Notes: generated by a model from the sequence alone, not told the origin. Counted from the first letter of the stretch, positions 23,346 through 36,533 are shown. The stretch: 64,000 bases of DNA from Piper betle (GCA_033002965.1 JAURVB010002604.1:62001-126000), one strand, 5' to 3'. Numbers and translations are program-made.

Positions 23346-23355
23346 ATCTTGATAA

Positions 23356-23373
23356 CCAAGATTCTGATACCAA
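23356..23373 (-). other. PBS of the Sirevirus-like element
   Basis: The minus strand reads TTGGTATCAGAATCTTGG directly after the LTR end, a one-mismatch initiator-Met tRNA primer site. Confidence 0.85.
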
Positions 23374-23374
23374 T

Positions 23375-24584
23375 TGAAGGTGACCTAATGTGGTTTAGGG
23401 CTAACTATAAACACTTAATCAAATAGTTAGATTGCCACAATCCTTAAGGTCTAATAATGATTGCAAAAATAGACTTAGATAGTGAAAATGATTTTAATAA
23501 ATTAAGCACAAGGAAGAGATGGTCACGAGTAGATAATTAAAATAAGGCATAAGTGACTAATCACAAGCAATAGATGAGCAAGTAGACACCATCAATGTAT
23601 GAGCAAGATAATTTGTAAATAATGAACCCAATTAATTAGTGATATGTGAGGCACTATAATTTTAAATTTAAGTGAGCAAGTCAAAACCAAACAAGTAGTA
23701 AAGACACTTAAAACTTGTGTACACTTAACTTACAGCCACGACTGGGTCAAGCTCAAGGGAGTGAGTGTGCAAATAAGCGTATAAACAAGTAAGTATAAAT
23801 ACACAATAAAGATGAGAGAAGATAGAGGAGATAAATAATTTTTCAAGATAGTCCCAACTTGTTACACCCTCTCTTTTAGTCTTTCAAGTTCTTCGGTTGG
23901 GGTTCAATTGATGATTCGGTTGCCAAACAATTGACCAAAGTTCAGCCAAACACTGATTTTTCTTGAATTTGAAATCTCATATCTTGGTCTGTAGAACTCC
24001 AAATTGAGTGATTCTTTTTTTTAGTAAATGTCAAAATATCTTCAATATTCCCTCCATATTTTAGTTTACAAATTTAAGTAACCTATGAGATATTAATTTT
24101 CTTAGCTGGGATGTTGTTGCTGAGTTTGGCTACCAAAGTGCCAACTGAACAAAAATTTAAGGTTTAGAAAGCCAAAACACATTGTAGAAAACTTCGATTT
24201 GAGTGATTGTTGAAGCGTTGGAAAGATCTTGATGTGCTATATCACTACATAAAGTTTCATAACCAAACTCCTTTTAGGCTAATAGTTACCATGCTTTGGA
24301 AGTGAGGAGCTTGCATGGGTTCCAACATTGACCGAGGCAAATCTAAAGGCAATCCTTGTCCTACAAGAACATAACCATCAAACTCCATCTTTGAGCTTTT
24401 GCCTTTTGTAACCTTGAAGTCCTTCTCTATGATTTCTTAAATATCTTGAACTTTTAAGTCCTTCTCTTTGATTCTTTAGGCCTTTTCATGTGATATGATC
24501 TAATCTTAATCCTTGGGCTTTCCATGGCATATTTGTAATGTTTTGAGAGTTATAGACAGTAATCATCAAAACTTAGACTCAACA
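23375..24584 (-). repeat. Sirevirus-like 5' LTR
   Basis: A 1210-bp LTR, adjacent to the PBS and homologous to 19555-21461, with a large internal deletion relative to it. Confidence 0.8.
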
Positions 24585-25228
24585 AATAGTTGCATAAAAA
24601 TAACCCCCCAAGGGTCCTATTTATAGCCAAAATTCTACTCTCCAAAATTGTAGTTGTTATGCTTTTGAAATTACCACATCAACCTTCAAAGTGGATATTT
24701 TTTCCAAAATTGGGTCTCAAATCAGTTGTCTATCAATCTATCGATAGACGTTCAGCTACTAATTGCCTTGCCAATCGTCTGGGTACAGTCGACCATGAAC
24801 TTCTTCCTCCTATCGATCCTCAATCAGTTATCAATCGATCTACTGATCAGTCTACTAAAGTTTTGTTGATCTTCTACCGAAATCTATTTAACTATTTATA
24901 TACTCGATTGACTACCAATCGATCTTTCAATTGTCAGCAAGACAAGTTGTTGAGGTTTGTCCAAACCTTGACAAGTCATAACTTCCGCTAGAGAACTTCG
25001 ATTTGAGTGATTCTTGACGTACTAGAAACTCCTAATGTCTTCTATCATTCGTAACAAATTTTATTATCAAATTCCATTCAGGTTGACAATTATAAACTTT
25101 GAAAATAAGGAATTTGCAAAAACTCTATCTTGACCAAGATATTCCATGACCTTGTAATTTGAGCTTTCATGCATCAATTATTGACTTTGAGAGTTCTCGG
25201 TGATAATAATCAAAATATGTGCTCAAAA
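24585..25228 (-). repeat. Diverged Sirevirus-type LTR remnant
   Basis: It shares scattered blocks with the two LTRs to its left ('cctatttatagccaaa', 'gaacttcgatttgagtgattctt', 'tgataataatcaaaat.tg.gctcaa') and ends near 25228. It is probably the partial 5' LTR of the older copia element that also left the integrase fragment at 19210-19554. An open frame at 24590-24991 does not resemble a protein I know. Confidence 0.55.
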
Positions 25229-26307
25229 GATAGATCAATTTACACTATCTTAAAAATCTTCATGATCGAAGGATCAATGATAATTCCAACTATTTGTAAG
25301 TTCACCATTTCAAATCTAGTATATTTCTTTTTATATTATGAAACTTGTACTAATCTAGCGGCTTAAAGTTTCAAAGGGTTCAACCAATTTGTGTCTCTAC
25401 TACCTAAGTTTATTGTGAGAAGAGGTCTAATAGTATAAAAATTGGAAGAATCACATGCCTTTGCTGAAGTACTTGGATCTCTAACACCATCATTGGCATC
25501 TCCATAATCAATAACTTGAAATTAAGCTTGTTCATCGCTGATCAAAGGATTGGAAGAGAAAATAGTGAATTTGAAGAAGGGAATATCATAGAAACATTGG
25601 ATCACACAAGCGACTATGACGGTGACCAAGCAAATGGTACCATGATAGAAAAGTTCAACTCAAAACCTTAAATTATTATTGATCATCATCAGGTATTTAT
25701 GCATAAACATAATCATCACTAACAATGTTTTATTTACAAATCTTGACAGCTAATCACTTATTAATACTAAAGCATGAAAAAATAGTTTATTATTCAATTC
25801 CTTAAAAGATCTTCAAAGAACAATGGTGAAGCTGCTAACACTACTACAACATTGGCTAGAGCACTTTGTGCCCCTGGGATATGCAAGATGTCAAATTTCA
25901 TGAACAATATTGATATCTAAATAGTTTTTAGTGGTATGGTGTGGTTTCCTTATTTAGTAAATTTCCTTTATTTGTTATACAACAAGTTGGGAATCTTATC
26001 TTACTTTAATCTTTTTGATTCCTATTTACTGTGTAATTTTCATCTCAATGATGAGAGCTTGCTATCCAGCTACATTATTGGAACATGTTTAGATAAGAAT
26101 GAATGTGTGTGGAATCAGACATTTTTCTAGCAATATGAACAATTCTCCAACATTTGCGACTTGTAGCTTAGTATTTAGTTTTGACACACTATCAAAGTAC
26201 ATAAGCTATAAATCTTTTTCTCCAATCTCAAACTTTTAAATTTGAAAATCGCTACATCCAAGAAATATTAGTGAAGCTTTTATTCATGAATCACTGGGTG
26301 CCAAATA
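25229..26307. other. AT-rich intergenic or decayed DNA
   Basis: Only short open frames, no recognisable domain, terminal repeat or RNA gene on either strand. Confidence 0.4.
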
Positions 26308-26430
26308 TTAATTGATAGGCTTAGTCATTTTTGAAAGTAGTTAACTAGAGTTAAAGATAACAAACATATCCTTACTAATATTCTAGTATGTATTGGATGT
26401 GGGACTAACTATTTGGATGATGTTATATAA
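26308..26430 (-). repeat. TRIM LTR fragment
   Basis: It reads taattgataggcttagtcat ... gtattggatgtgggactaac, matching on the same strand the LTR units of the array at 16921-18302. It is an isolated, truncated and diverged LTR without PBS or PPT. Confidence 0.6.
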
Positions 26431-27073
26431 TTGGATCTTGGGTGTTACAAAATGACTTGAAACAATGAGTGTACTTGCTAAAACATCAAATTATAATCGC
26501 ATCAATAAGGCTCTTCATCGTTATATATATATTTGTATGTTCAACTCATGTATTAAAGCCTTTGGGAACATAGTCAAATACAACATTCCGATCACCGTCT
26601 TTGGGAGGTATATTATCTTTTGTATAATACCCTTAATCTGCTTGACTAATAAGACATAAGTAGCTAGTCTTCAATTTCTATTTTTCTTTTGAAAATTTAT
26701 ATCACTATAGTGGTACTAATCTACTTCAATGCATTTATTCCATGGGCTCACATCAAATCATTTAGCATTCAAAAAGGGACCCAATCATCGAATTCCAGTA
26801 TTTGTTGTACATGCCAATAATATGAGATCCCACTATTTTGCGTTTCACTCTTCAAAATTATTCCAATTTTTAAATAAAGTGCATTTTCCAAAGATAGTAT
26901 GCAAATTTTATTCCATTCACTTGCCAACTCTAAGATAATAATTGTGGGTGGGCTCCATATTTTGCCTATCAAATATAACATTACTTGGAGTGATATTTAT
27001 TATTATCAAAGAGTGCTAAGTTGATGCAAGATCTTCTATATAACCATATGACCCAATTAGCCATAAGCAAACT
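26431..27073. other. AT-rich DNA, nothing recognised
   Basis: Open frames of about 70 codons on both strands (26729-26981) overlap and show no known domain. Confidence 0.35.
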
Positions 27074-27590
27074 TGTAATGGCCCAATTTTGGTTCAAGTT
27101 CGAACCAAACCTAAACTAGACAGGGAACACTAAATCATGCAATTGAACCACGTCTAACCTATTAACATAGTCAATTCATAGTCTACAATCTAACCATACT
27201 CGGTGTCAAAAGATGGACGACTAAAAATCCCTAAGCTAATGTGCATCCAACATATCATAGGACATGCATTACAAAGATGCACATGATATACTCAATAAAC
27301 AAAAGTCGGGCTCATGCAAGTAAAACACCCCTATGGGTCTAAGTCACAAACAATACTCATACCCTCGATAAAATCTGTTAGGGTCTCCCCTATAGGATGT
27401 GCTATGGGAAAAATCCCCACCACAACAATCCTATATAAGCATAATATTACATAAAAACTAACTTCAACATGGTCACATACAACTCATAATCACATAAATA
27501 GCACAAACAACACAAGCTAAAGCATGGGAGCAGCGTTCATCTAGGCCATCGGCCCTTATACTCAGCACCATATTTAACACCTTGGAAAAA
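27074..27590 (-). repeat. LTR 3'-end fragment, family A-like
   Basis: It starts TGTAATGGCCCAATTTTGGTTC on the + strand, the same style of terminus as the solo LTRs (TGTAACACCTCAAATCCGG), followed by similarly organised AT-rich text. The other end is lost around 27590. Confidence 0.45.
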
Positions 27591-28126
27591 ACCCTAAGTT
27601 TTGATATATGGACAGATTGAGTATGTCCTATTTAAAAATTAATAACTCCAAAAATATGAGTTTAGAATTTTGAAATTTAGAAGGATGAAATTAGACTTAA
27701 GGAATCCAATGAAATCAGAATCACATAAATTGGATTATATAATGGGAGTGATGATTTAAAATATGGCTTTAACAACTCAGTAGTTGAAACCTAGAATTCA
27801 TGGATGTAGGCGTTGGTCACAGGACTTCTTTTGAATGGATTGGTCTAGACCAATCACATGATCTATAAAATCAAGTGGTCGATTTAAGTGAAGCCAAATA
27901 TGTTAGAGTATCCGAGGATCTTAATTTGACTTATGAGTCAATTTTGGTCAATGGTTATGGCCCAATTCATCTAGGTCTACCCGTTTAGAATTTTCATAGG
28001 AGAATTAAGGATATAATTATCGTTTTTTGTTTAGATTAAGGACGTTTAAGGAATTGTGGAAAAGAGTTCATGTATAATTGATCCCTTAGGTCAACCCCTT
28101 CTATTCCTTCTTCCCTAGATGGCGCC
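27591..28126. other. Non-coding, LTR-like filler
   Basis: AT-rich, ending in a pyrimidine-rich leader-like run (about 28090-28120). No open frame or transposon end is visible. Confidence 0.3.
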
Positions 28127-31100
28127 TGTAACACTCCAATGCATCCCAAACACAGACCGATTTATGATGTTATAATTCAAAATTTTGTTAGTTGGCCTAC
28201 TAAGTCAGACTAGCATCACAAAAGTGGATCACAATGCTCAAAGAAGCTTAAGAGTGTAAACCTTATAGGGACTATCATCCCATGCATATTGATCATAGTA
28301 CTATAGGAAAGATCTTAACTTTACTCTCCTACAATGAATACACCAAGTAAGAAGAGAGTCAACACCTCCCTTGCAAATAAAAGGGTGAAATTTACATATG
28401 CATAATGATGGCTATGAGCTAGAGTAGAGGTGACACCCCCACTGCAGCTAAGAGATTGAAACTTTAAAGTGTAGGTACATAATCCAATTCTTGTACTTAG
28501 TTATAATCTATAAGTAAGTTGACTTATTAGATAATGCAGAATTTTTTAAATACAGTGACATTGGGGTATGTGTTTTCCACAAACATTCTACAAGTGTACC
28601 TGAGCACATGGTCTTCATGTGAACCCTTCAAGTGGTATAAATTGTGAGCTTCCCCAATCCAAGTTACTTTAGCAGACACACATACACACAACTACAACTA
28701 CATATGTTTACCTTACCTATAGCGATCTGTCGTTTCCGAGCCATAGGTTAAGTGTTATAATAAAAACTAAGTGCATCATAAATTAATTTTTTTATTAATT
28801 TATCACAATAAATAAGTCCATAAGCTAAGTATTAGTTAAGGTTCAAAGACTAAGTCATGCCACGAAGTAAAATATAAGATAATCCATGCTCAAAAACAAC
28901 TAAGGCCCATAAAATGAACCAAAATCCTACTACCATACGAATAGACTAGAAATATATTAACTTAAAGAAGAAAAATCAAGAGTCCTCTAGCTATCCTCAA
29001 TTCTAACCCATCCGTTTATTCTTGCACTTGCAGATGCAATTCTGCGTTAGTGATAAAAATACTATGCTGTGTAATTAAAAGAAACAAGTCATTATATTCC
29101 ACAATATAATTAATTGAGTTTTTTACTGACTATGAGCCTGTTCTAAGCTCCAATTCTATCGGGAGGGGTGGCCACACTATCCGGTTACAATCCCATGCAT
29201 GCACACATGCTCTTCACGTGACCCACGATTTGTAGTTACTGATATTTGTCATTGGATTATCTTCTCAGTATCAAATTTGCATGATATATCTTGCTCCATT
29301 GCGTCGTGTCACCCATTTCAGCATGGGGGCAGCTATTTCATCTTTGAATTAATTTAAAAGGTTCAGCCTCTTGTCAGACTGGATCAATTCCTTGACCTTG
29401 GTTGCGTTTGGCATACTGCAGTCAAATATGAGCTCAGGCCAACCAAGACTACTAAATAAAAATATATAATATTTCAAGTAATTAAACAAACCTAATAGCT
29501 GATGATGAGTAGGGTGCATAGTACTATTGGCTGAACAATGAGCACTATGTCAAATACTAAACTAAGCGGAAAGAGAATGCATGCCATGATAATGAATGAG
29601 AAAATCTACACATATCAATCATCCAAAACCACAATAACAAGTGCATCATGAAAATAATCGTTATTGCTATTTATTCACACCCACCTTAAATATTTATTTT
29701 TTAATCATCACTTCCATGAAAATATAATCATATAAATTAATTCTTATAAATAAAGGATAATAATACATAAACCGAAAATGCTTTTACTTAATTAATAAAA
29801 AAATCTAGCCACCTGCCACAAACTAAATTGAATCAGAATTAGACAACCCAATTAATCTATTATTTATTAAAACCTAAAATTTTCATTATTAATTAATTTT
29901 ATTATTTAATCGGTCACTCACTTAGATCACTTAAAATAAATTAATACAATATGAGAAAAATAATAATTAAATAATTAACATGAATTATTTATTTACCCAT
30001 GCAATCAACCTGCTAATTTATCCCTTGGTAATTGTAATGTCCTCAATGCATATTTTAAATATTATGTAATTAACTACAAAATGATATGGCTAAACAATGA
30101 ATATTTATCATACCACTTACATTTACTACAACATATTATAATTAATTTCTAAGTTTTCACTTCAACTACTAACAAATTTTAATCTTGTTTTAATTTAAAT
30201 AAAGTTCTAGATCCACAACCCTACCGCCCGATAAATTTAATGCATGCCTCTACTAATTTTAATTCTATTACTAATTAACTGACTAATCCCTTATTAATAG
30301 CTTAAAAGACTAAACATTAATCTTAATACCATACATATCCTAATAAAATTTTATACCTCAACAACTAAAATGAATTAGCCATTTACCTAGTACATGTATG
30401 CATAATACTCATACGTAGTAACTATTCTCTATGCAAACCTTTATAAATATTGTGGAACCCAATACATATAGATGCATGAGGGTACTAACCCAGCGCAATA
30501 TTGTAATACAAGTATCTATTTATAAGCATTGAATCACAAGTCTCCCACCAAACAATTAACAACATCATAATATACAATCCCTTAGGACCAAAGTTAATCC
30601 ATAGGCAGATTCACACTCCACGTTAATCAAATAATTAAAATAATGAGCAATGCAAGACATAAGAAGGTAAAATAATCGAGTCATAGCCATAAATAACAAC
30701 CCATAGTTAATCCACTCTGTTGCTACTCTTAACATGTAAAATGTTAATGACAAAGTAACAACAACCCAATCCCTTATACAACAGCAAAACATGAGCTTTA
30801 CTATAGAAATTAATTAATCCGGATCTTTCCAGTGTATGACCAAGTTTGCAGCAATGATCAAAATCAGGTGAAACCCTACATAACAGAGAATTTTCTACCC
30901 AACCAAAACTCGTGCAATACATTTCATATAATTAAACTATATCACAACACATACATAATAGCTAGTGATCAATCTATATGAATGGACATGGAGAAAAGCA
31001 AGAAAGAAGGGGAGAAGAGGACGTACCCAAAGAGTGGAGAATGAAAGGAGAACAAGAAGGTGAAAGGGAGGTTGGCTGTGAACGGAGATGGCCGACCCTC

Positions 31101-31366
31101 CTCCCCTAACCAAATAGCCTAGGCAAAGCTTCTGCTTGGTGATAACTCTAAATCCTAATAAAATCTCTAAACTAGCGATACAAACAATGCCTACAACAAA
31201 TTCTAGTTACAGAAGATGCACTTATCTTCCACATTTATTTGTGTAGGCATAGAAACAACAAAACTCCACAAAAGGTGCCTTCCTATACACCCTCATACCA
31301 ACAATGGTTCAATCCACTTCAACCAACTTGAACCAAAACAATTCTCTAAAAACGTCGGGGTTTACA
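28127..31366 (-). repeat. Putative 3.2-kb LTR of another gypsy family
   Basis: It begins TGTAACACTCC and ends GGGGTTTACA, the same terminal style as the family A LTRs. It has a very AT-rich middle (about 29450-30420) and, near 30960-31120, a GA-rich segment resembling a transcribed leader (minus). Flanking pentamers (gcgcc, atctc) do not match, so the boundaries are unproven. Open frames at 30565-30922 on the minus strand are short and unrecognised. Confidence 0.4.
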
Positions 31367-34172
31367 ATCTCCACAACTTTTGAATTTTTGTCCTTGTAAA
31401 CACATTAAGGTCTTAAGCATAAAATAACGCAAATATCTAACCTTCTTGCTTAACTATCTTTAGACATTACTTACATGATATGTTGTTATGTTTGGTTTAA
31501 ATAGTCTTACAATTTTTTTGTGCAAGTTCATTCAGCACATTGTGATTTGATTTTCTTTTTGTAGTAATAGATGTGGCTCTCCCTTCAGAGGCGATTTATA
31601 AGTCACGAAATGCAATTTTCTTTCATTTTTATTTTATGAGAGTTCATCATGTATGTAAAACCTAGGTCGTTCGCCCAATGCTTTTACTATTACTTTGGTT
31701 GTTACCCAAATTGGGTTAGTTGGGTCTTGTGGTTCGTGTATGAAATGTTGTAAATTTTCCCGGTCATAGTCTCCTTCGGTGCTTGGTATGCCTATTTGGA
31801 TAATATACGCCCAATTTTTTTATATTTGGTCTAATCTAGTCGTATATAGCTAGATGCTAGAACCATGTCCCTCGCACATCTTTTGTATGCTTATCATGTG
31901 TTTGATAACCCTTTCAGACCGTCCTAACCTCTCTTTAGGATTTGCAATACAATTCTCAAGGTGGACACGATCGCTTTAGGGTAAAAACCCTAACATTTTA
32001 GGTTTTGGGCTAACCCAACCCATACTTCTTTAGCTAACCTAACTCATACGTCTTTATCTAATCCAACCCATACCTCTTTAGGTATGACACCCATACCTAT
32101 GACATAACCAAGCCAATACATACCTCTTTATCCAATCTCATACCTCTTTAGGTATAACCCTCTACCTATGACATCACCAAGAAACCACTCTTTTTTTATA
32201 AAACCCATACCTTCCCTCACCTTTTCATCATTTCTCCTTACCTCCTCACTTTTGACAACCTTCTTTTTCTCTCCTTGGCTTTCTTCTTCCTCTTTGGAGT
32301 TCCAATCACCCTCTTCCACGTTTCTAGCCTCCAAGGGTGATAGGTTTTGAGGTTAGATATTTCAAAAGACCTCCCCTTGGTCTTCCCTCATTAGCTTCAC
32401 GTTTGTGCTACCTTTGTTGCTCGTTGTTTGATGTATATCACTTGCATTGTTGAGAAATTATATTTTTATGAAATTTTTAGCATGTAGATATGCATGTTAG
32501 GAGCATTTTAATTACTCATGTATCTTATTTGCCCATGTAAATGAATAGATATACTTTTTATAATGTACATAGGTCACTGATATGCACGGTTTCTATATAA
32601 AAATTATATATTGGTACTCTAATGTTACATTTGCATGATTATTGTTTTGTTATACTCATAACATATAGATATGCAACTTTTGTGTTGTCTTTTCTGCCTT
32701 GTATGACTTAGAGGGTAAAAAGTGAGGAAAGGTGGAAACTTTCATTGTTGTTCTCCAATTTTTACTCTCTATCCTTGTAGGATCCATTGATGAATAACAT
32801 GTCAGTTTGTTCATGGTGATGTTAAGATTTTACGATAAATTTTTAAGCTTAATCTAACCACTAAATAATCATGAACATCACCCCTAAGTGCGCCTTACGT
32901 TCCCTATTTTGTTTGTGACTGTGAGCATGATCTATAATTGTGTTATATGTTAAGATACCAATTTTAACATAATAAAATCTGGTAAAAATATATGATGCTT
33001 CAATAAGTGTCTACCTAAAATAAATAAGTTTTGGGAATGGGTAAAAATCAGCTAAGTATGTTTTGGAGGTGTTTACCTCGATAGTGTAAAGATACAAAGT
33101 GAAAACCCTAGTTTTCTTCACTCCAATTGTAAATTACCTTAAAATAGGTTAATGGTATTTGATTTCAGTGAAACTTGGTGCACAACGTAGCCTATGTCTC
33201 AATAACATCGTAACCAATTTTGGGGCTAGTTGCGTAGATTCCCAATTTTATTTCTGAATTTTCAATTTGTTAGGGTCTAGATATAGCATATCCAGTGATC
33301 GAAATTGTAAAATATACTTACACCCATTTAAATAGTCAATTGGGAAAAAATCCTACTAGACTCAACTCCGTGTGTTAGCTAACTAGATTCACTGATCCAA
33401 GGCCAATTGGAATCTTATAACGTATGAACGAATAGTTACAAAATTGGTGCATGGCCTAGGAAATACTATTCTATCACCTTAGGGCCAAGCTTAATTTTCC
33501 TTGTTCCCCTTAATTGGGCCATGGGCTAACCATGGTGGAATTTACCTACAAACCTGAGAGTGTAGGGGCCCACCTATCCAAATTTTAGCCCATTTAGACA
33601 TTGTTAGGCCTGTCTGAAATATTGTCCGGTAAGCCCATTTGATTATAACCCAAGAATTGATTAAAGCCCACTAAGTGAACATGAAATCAAAACTTTAATT
33701 AATTATCTAATAAGTTTTAACACTTCACTTGGGACCTAATTAAGATAATGAAGTGATGTTTAAGTGTTGAGTTTGTGTTGAGGCTTTACCTCACTTTGTG
33801 TGTCGATATGACCCTATTCTTATTCGGTTCTATCTCTGTGTTAGGTATTGCTGGTTAGCCCACCAACTAGAATACGAAGCTCTACTCATCCAAATATCCC
33901 TTTGTTTCATTTGTACTTGACTCCCTACATGTCAAATTTAACCACGTTTTTTATGTAAGATGGCATCGGCGGCATTTTTACAATAAAAATTTTATCAATC
34001 TCCTATATACACTTTATTTTTTATATATATAAATTTTATTTTGTGTGACCAAGTAAAAAAAATTTTTAAATAAACGTGTACTTTTATAAATTATATGTCC
34101 TTTGGTGTATCAATCCCACGGTTGGGTCCTCTCGGAGCTATAATCCCCACCCATCCTCTCCTTTCCCAGCTC
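31367..34172. other. Non-coding decayed LTR-like DNA
   Basis: It contains a run of near-repeats 'cccatacctctttaggtat' (about 31970-32190) followed by tttttttataaaaccc and a C/T-rich leader (about 32190-32330), the look of a + strand LTR promoter. Small frames at 32128-32350 overlap on both strands and follow that pyrimidine bias. No protein domain was found. The right end abuts the CACTA TSD. Confidence 0.4.
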
Positions 34173-34479
34173 TAACACTTAGAAACGCGGAGCACTATAT
34201 CGCCTTCAGATAACAATTTTAGTGGTGCAAGGACATTTACGTTCAAGATATATTTGATGGCAGCACCTTTTATCGTTGTGGTCGCATATTTCGACGGCAA
34301 GACCAAACGAAAGACAAAAGTAAAACATATATTAAAGTTATTCTTTACGGTTAATTTAAATGCAAATACTATCAACAACCTATTTTGACGGTAGACACAA
34401 CAATATTCGCAAAAATCGCTTGCCGACGCTTCGGCTCCGTTTCCATTCCCGGTGGTGGCGCAACCACTCTCAGAGGTAA

Positions 34480-34716
34480 ATGGCGCCGCTCCAAACCCTC
34501 ACTCCTCCCGACGGCGGAAAGGACTCGCCGCTGAAGTAGCCGCAGCCAATATTGACGCCGACGACCAAACCCGACGAGAAGGGACTGCGGCTCACCTTTA
34601 TGGAGGAGCTCATGGACCGTGCTTACGCGAGCGACACCGCCGAGCTCAGCCCCGGTCCCCGCTCCTTTCACGGGCTCATCCTCTCCCAATCCCTCGCCGA
34701 CAACTTTGAGGGCACG
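34480..34716 (+). pseudogene. Captured gene fragment, exon 1 (unrecognised)
   Basis: From the ATG at 34480 the frame reads MAPLQTLTPPDGGKDSPLK, then a TAG at 34537, then continues open (PQPILTPTTKPDEKGLRLTF onward to SQSLADNFEGT). It stops at a consensus donor ACG|GTAAGG at 34716/34717. GC content and third-position GC are far above the surroundings, as in a monocot-like or captured plant exon. The 237-bp exon ends in phase 0. I do not recognise the protein. The in-frame stop and its location inside a CACTA element make it a transduplicated pseudogene rather than a host gene. Confidence 0.55.
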
Positions 34717-34792
34717 GTAAGGGGTTTGTGTTTTTATTTTTCTCGCTGCTTGTTCGATTTGGGGATGATTAACGTCTTTTGATGGTGAGCAG

Positions 34793-34972
34793 ATGCAACC
34801 GCTGCGGCGGGATTCGAGCGCTGGGCTGCAAACCCCTGCACAAGATGTTCCTCGTGCCGGTGCGCCTCTTTGCTGCCAAACGCCGATCAGCCAAGGGTTC
34901 GGAGATTTTGGCGGCCATGAAAGAACTCATTTTTGACATCCGCCGAGCTTGGATTGCCGTCGTGCGTATGAG
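34793..34972 (+). pseudogene. Captured gene fragment, exon 2 (unrecognised)
   Basis: After the acceptor gtgagcag|ATG at 34792/34793, the phase-0 continuation reads MQPLRRDSSAGLQTPAQDVP then a Gly/Phe-rich segment ending AELGLPSCV and a TGA at 34970. A donor-like GTATGA overlaps that stop, so the native exon may have ended at 34967 and spliced onward. Further possible exon debris in the same element (35495-35705) reads TKGRVDSKVNATVKTDGNKS in one frame and is unassigned. Confidence 0.5.
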
Positions 34973-36403
34973 ATTGTGATAGTAGTTTTTTTTCTTCTGC
35001 TATGGGTATTTCGACTATGTGGTATGAACTGTATCTATGTTGAGTTACTGTATTATATCTATGTGATTTGGACTAGACGAATTGTTGAGAAATTTTTATT
35101 TGTGATTTGTGATGTGCTTGTTTCTTTAGTTTCTCTTTTGAATGAACTCCACTATATGATCAACGATGTCTGTTGGTGGAGTTGATTGTTACTGTAATTA
35201 ATTTTCTTGAAATTCAACAAATATTCTTTCGTTTGTGTAAACTTTTGACAGTGCAAAGGTGTTTGGGACATTAAGTGATTGTATTCATGACCAAGCTGGG
35301 AGGTTTTTTGCGAACGTGATTAAAATAATATCATCTGCTTCTTCGGTTGTGTGGACATTGAGACTAATGATCTCATGTTTAGTGTGGACGAGCCTAGCTG
35401 ACCGCTGTGGCCAATATTTTATTATTCTACGCCTATAAACAAAGAAAATTGAGTACAGCAAGTTATGCATTTGCAGGTTTTTTGCAGGTTGTAGTACCTG
35501 ACAGAAAATAAAACTAAGGGGAGAGTTGATTCCAAAGTTAATGCAACAGTGAAAACTGATGGGAATAAAAGTGGAGCTTTGTTTCTCATAAGAATACTGA
35601 AATATACTTTCAGCGATCCTTTTTTCCTAAACATAAGAGCTTGAGATATGTGGTAATATTCTGCCATCGTAGTATGACTGCAACAAATGGCCAGATGAAA
35701 TTGAGGTAACTAATTTCATTCATACCTTATGTATTGCCTTACTTTTTTTCCTCCAACTGTTTTAAAAATATCTTTCAAGATAAGAAATCAATGTCTCTTT
35801 TGCAATTGTACATTGTAATATGTTGGTCACCAAGTTCTATGGTGGCAGGTTGTATTTTTTTGCTTCATTTCAGTATCATTATTGTGCTTCTTCGAAAAGA
35901 CATTAGCTTAAAAAAATTTTCACTACACCATATCCATCTGAGAGTGAAGAATGGATCCTCTTGGATCACAATCATTCTCATTTTTCAGCTGAGCATAGAA
36001 ATATCTTATCACCAGCTATTGATGTCATATGTACCAGCTTCATTGACTCTAATTATTTATGAAATTATTATTACATTTAAGTAGTTGAAATTATTGAACA
36101 AATACTTTGGTTCTCTCAGCATGCAATCTGCTGAGTGAACCAAAGTTTGCTTAATATATATACACGAAGATCATGAATTCTTACTATCTTGAGTTTAGTA
36201 ATTGTCATGATAACTATTGTACTATCTTTAGAGAGAAAAGCAATTTGTATACATGCTAATAGCAATTGATACTATTGCACTTTTCAGTTGCTGTTCAGAT
36301 TGAGGAGCACTAACTGTTATGGTGATTGCTTGCCCCAAAGAAGAGACCTGCTTGTTGCCCTGAACTTTCTCCTCGTCTACATCAGTGACCTCCATGTCTC
36401 CAA

Positions 36404-36533
36404 TCACTCCATTATTTCCCTACACTGCTTCTGGAAGAGACATTGCTCCCTCTCTTTGTTCTCTTTGATTTCCTTGTGCTTGCCCCGTAACACAGAGTAG
36501 ATGCCTGGCATTATTAAGATGGCTCCAAGAACA
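36404..36533 (-). pseudogene. WAT1-related (EamA/nodulin MtN21-like) last exon
   Basis: After the acceptor TTCAG at 36534-36536 the minus strand reads VLGAILIMPGIYSVLRGKHK then EIKENKEREQ... to a TGA at 36404. This is the final transmembrane helix and W/R-G-K-x-K-E tail typical of plant WAT1-related transporters (a drug/metabolite transporter fold; the founder WAT1 exports auxin from the vacuole). Splicing to the exon at 36638-36773 restores IYLGG|VLGAI in frame. A frameshift later would extend the native C-terminus (GDMEVTDVDEEKVQGNKQV in another frame). Confidence 0.78.

Larger units (their letters stand above)
19555..24584 (-). mobile_element. Gag-only Sirevirus-like copia retrotransposon
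   Basis: A 5.03-kb element on the minus strand: 5' LTR 23375-24584, PBS 23356-23373, internal part with degenerate gag, purine tract near 21465-21480, 3' LTR 19555-21461. LTRs start TGTTGAGCCTGAG (TGTTGAGTCTAAG in the other copy) and end CACCTTCA. The flanks aagag (19550-19554) and aatag (24585-24589) match at 4/5. The motif GACAATCATCAAAAGGGAG before the 3' LTR is the hallmark of Sireviruses. The internal region (about 1.9 kb) lacks protease, integrase and RT, so it is a deletion derivative or non-autonomous. The LTRs differ in length (1907 and 1210 bp) and by many substitutions, so the copy is old. Confidence 0.82.

Noticed and set aside
26729..26981. Overlapping 69-70 codon frames on both strands
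   Set aside because: No domain, no start context and no codon bias; they are probably chance frames in decayed copia or LTR DNA.
28118..28130. PBS of Athila/Tat type (TGGCGCC...) next to the LTR end at 28127
   Set aside because: On the minus strand ggcgccatc follows the LTR end, but only about seven bases match and the TSD is absent; too weak.
36288..36500. 70-codon + strand membrane-like frame
   Set aside because: It is the antisense shadow of the WAT1 last exon on the minus strand.
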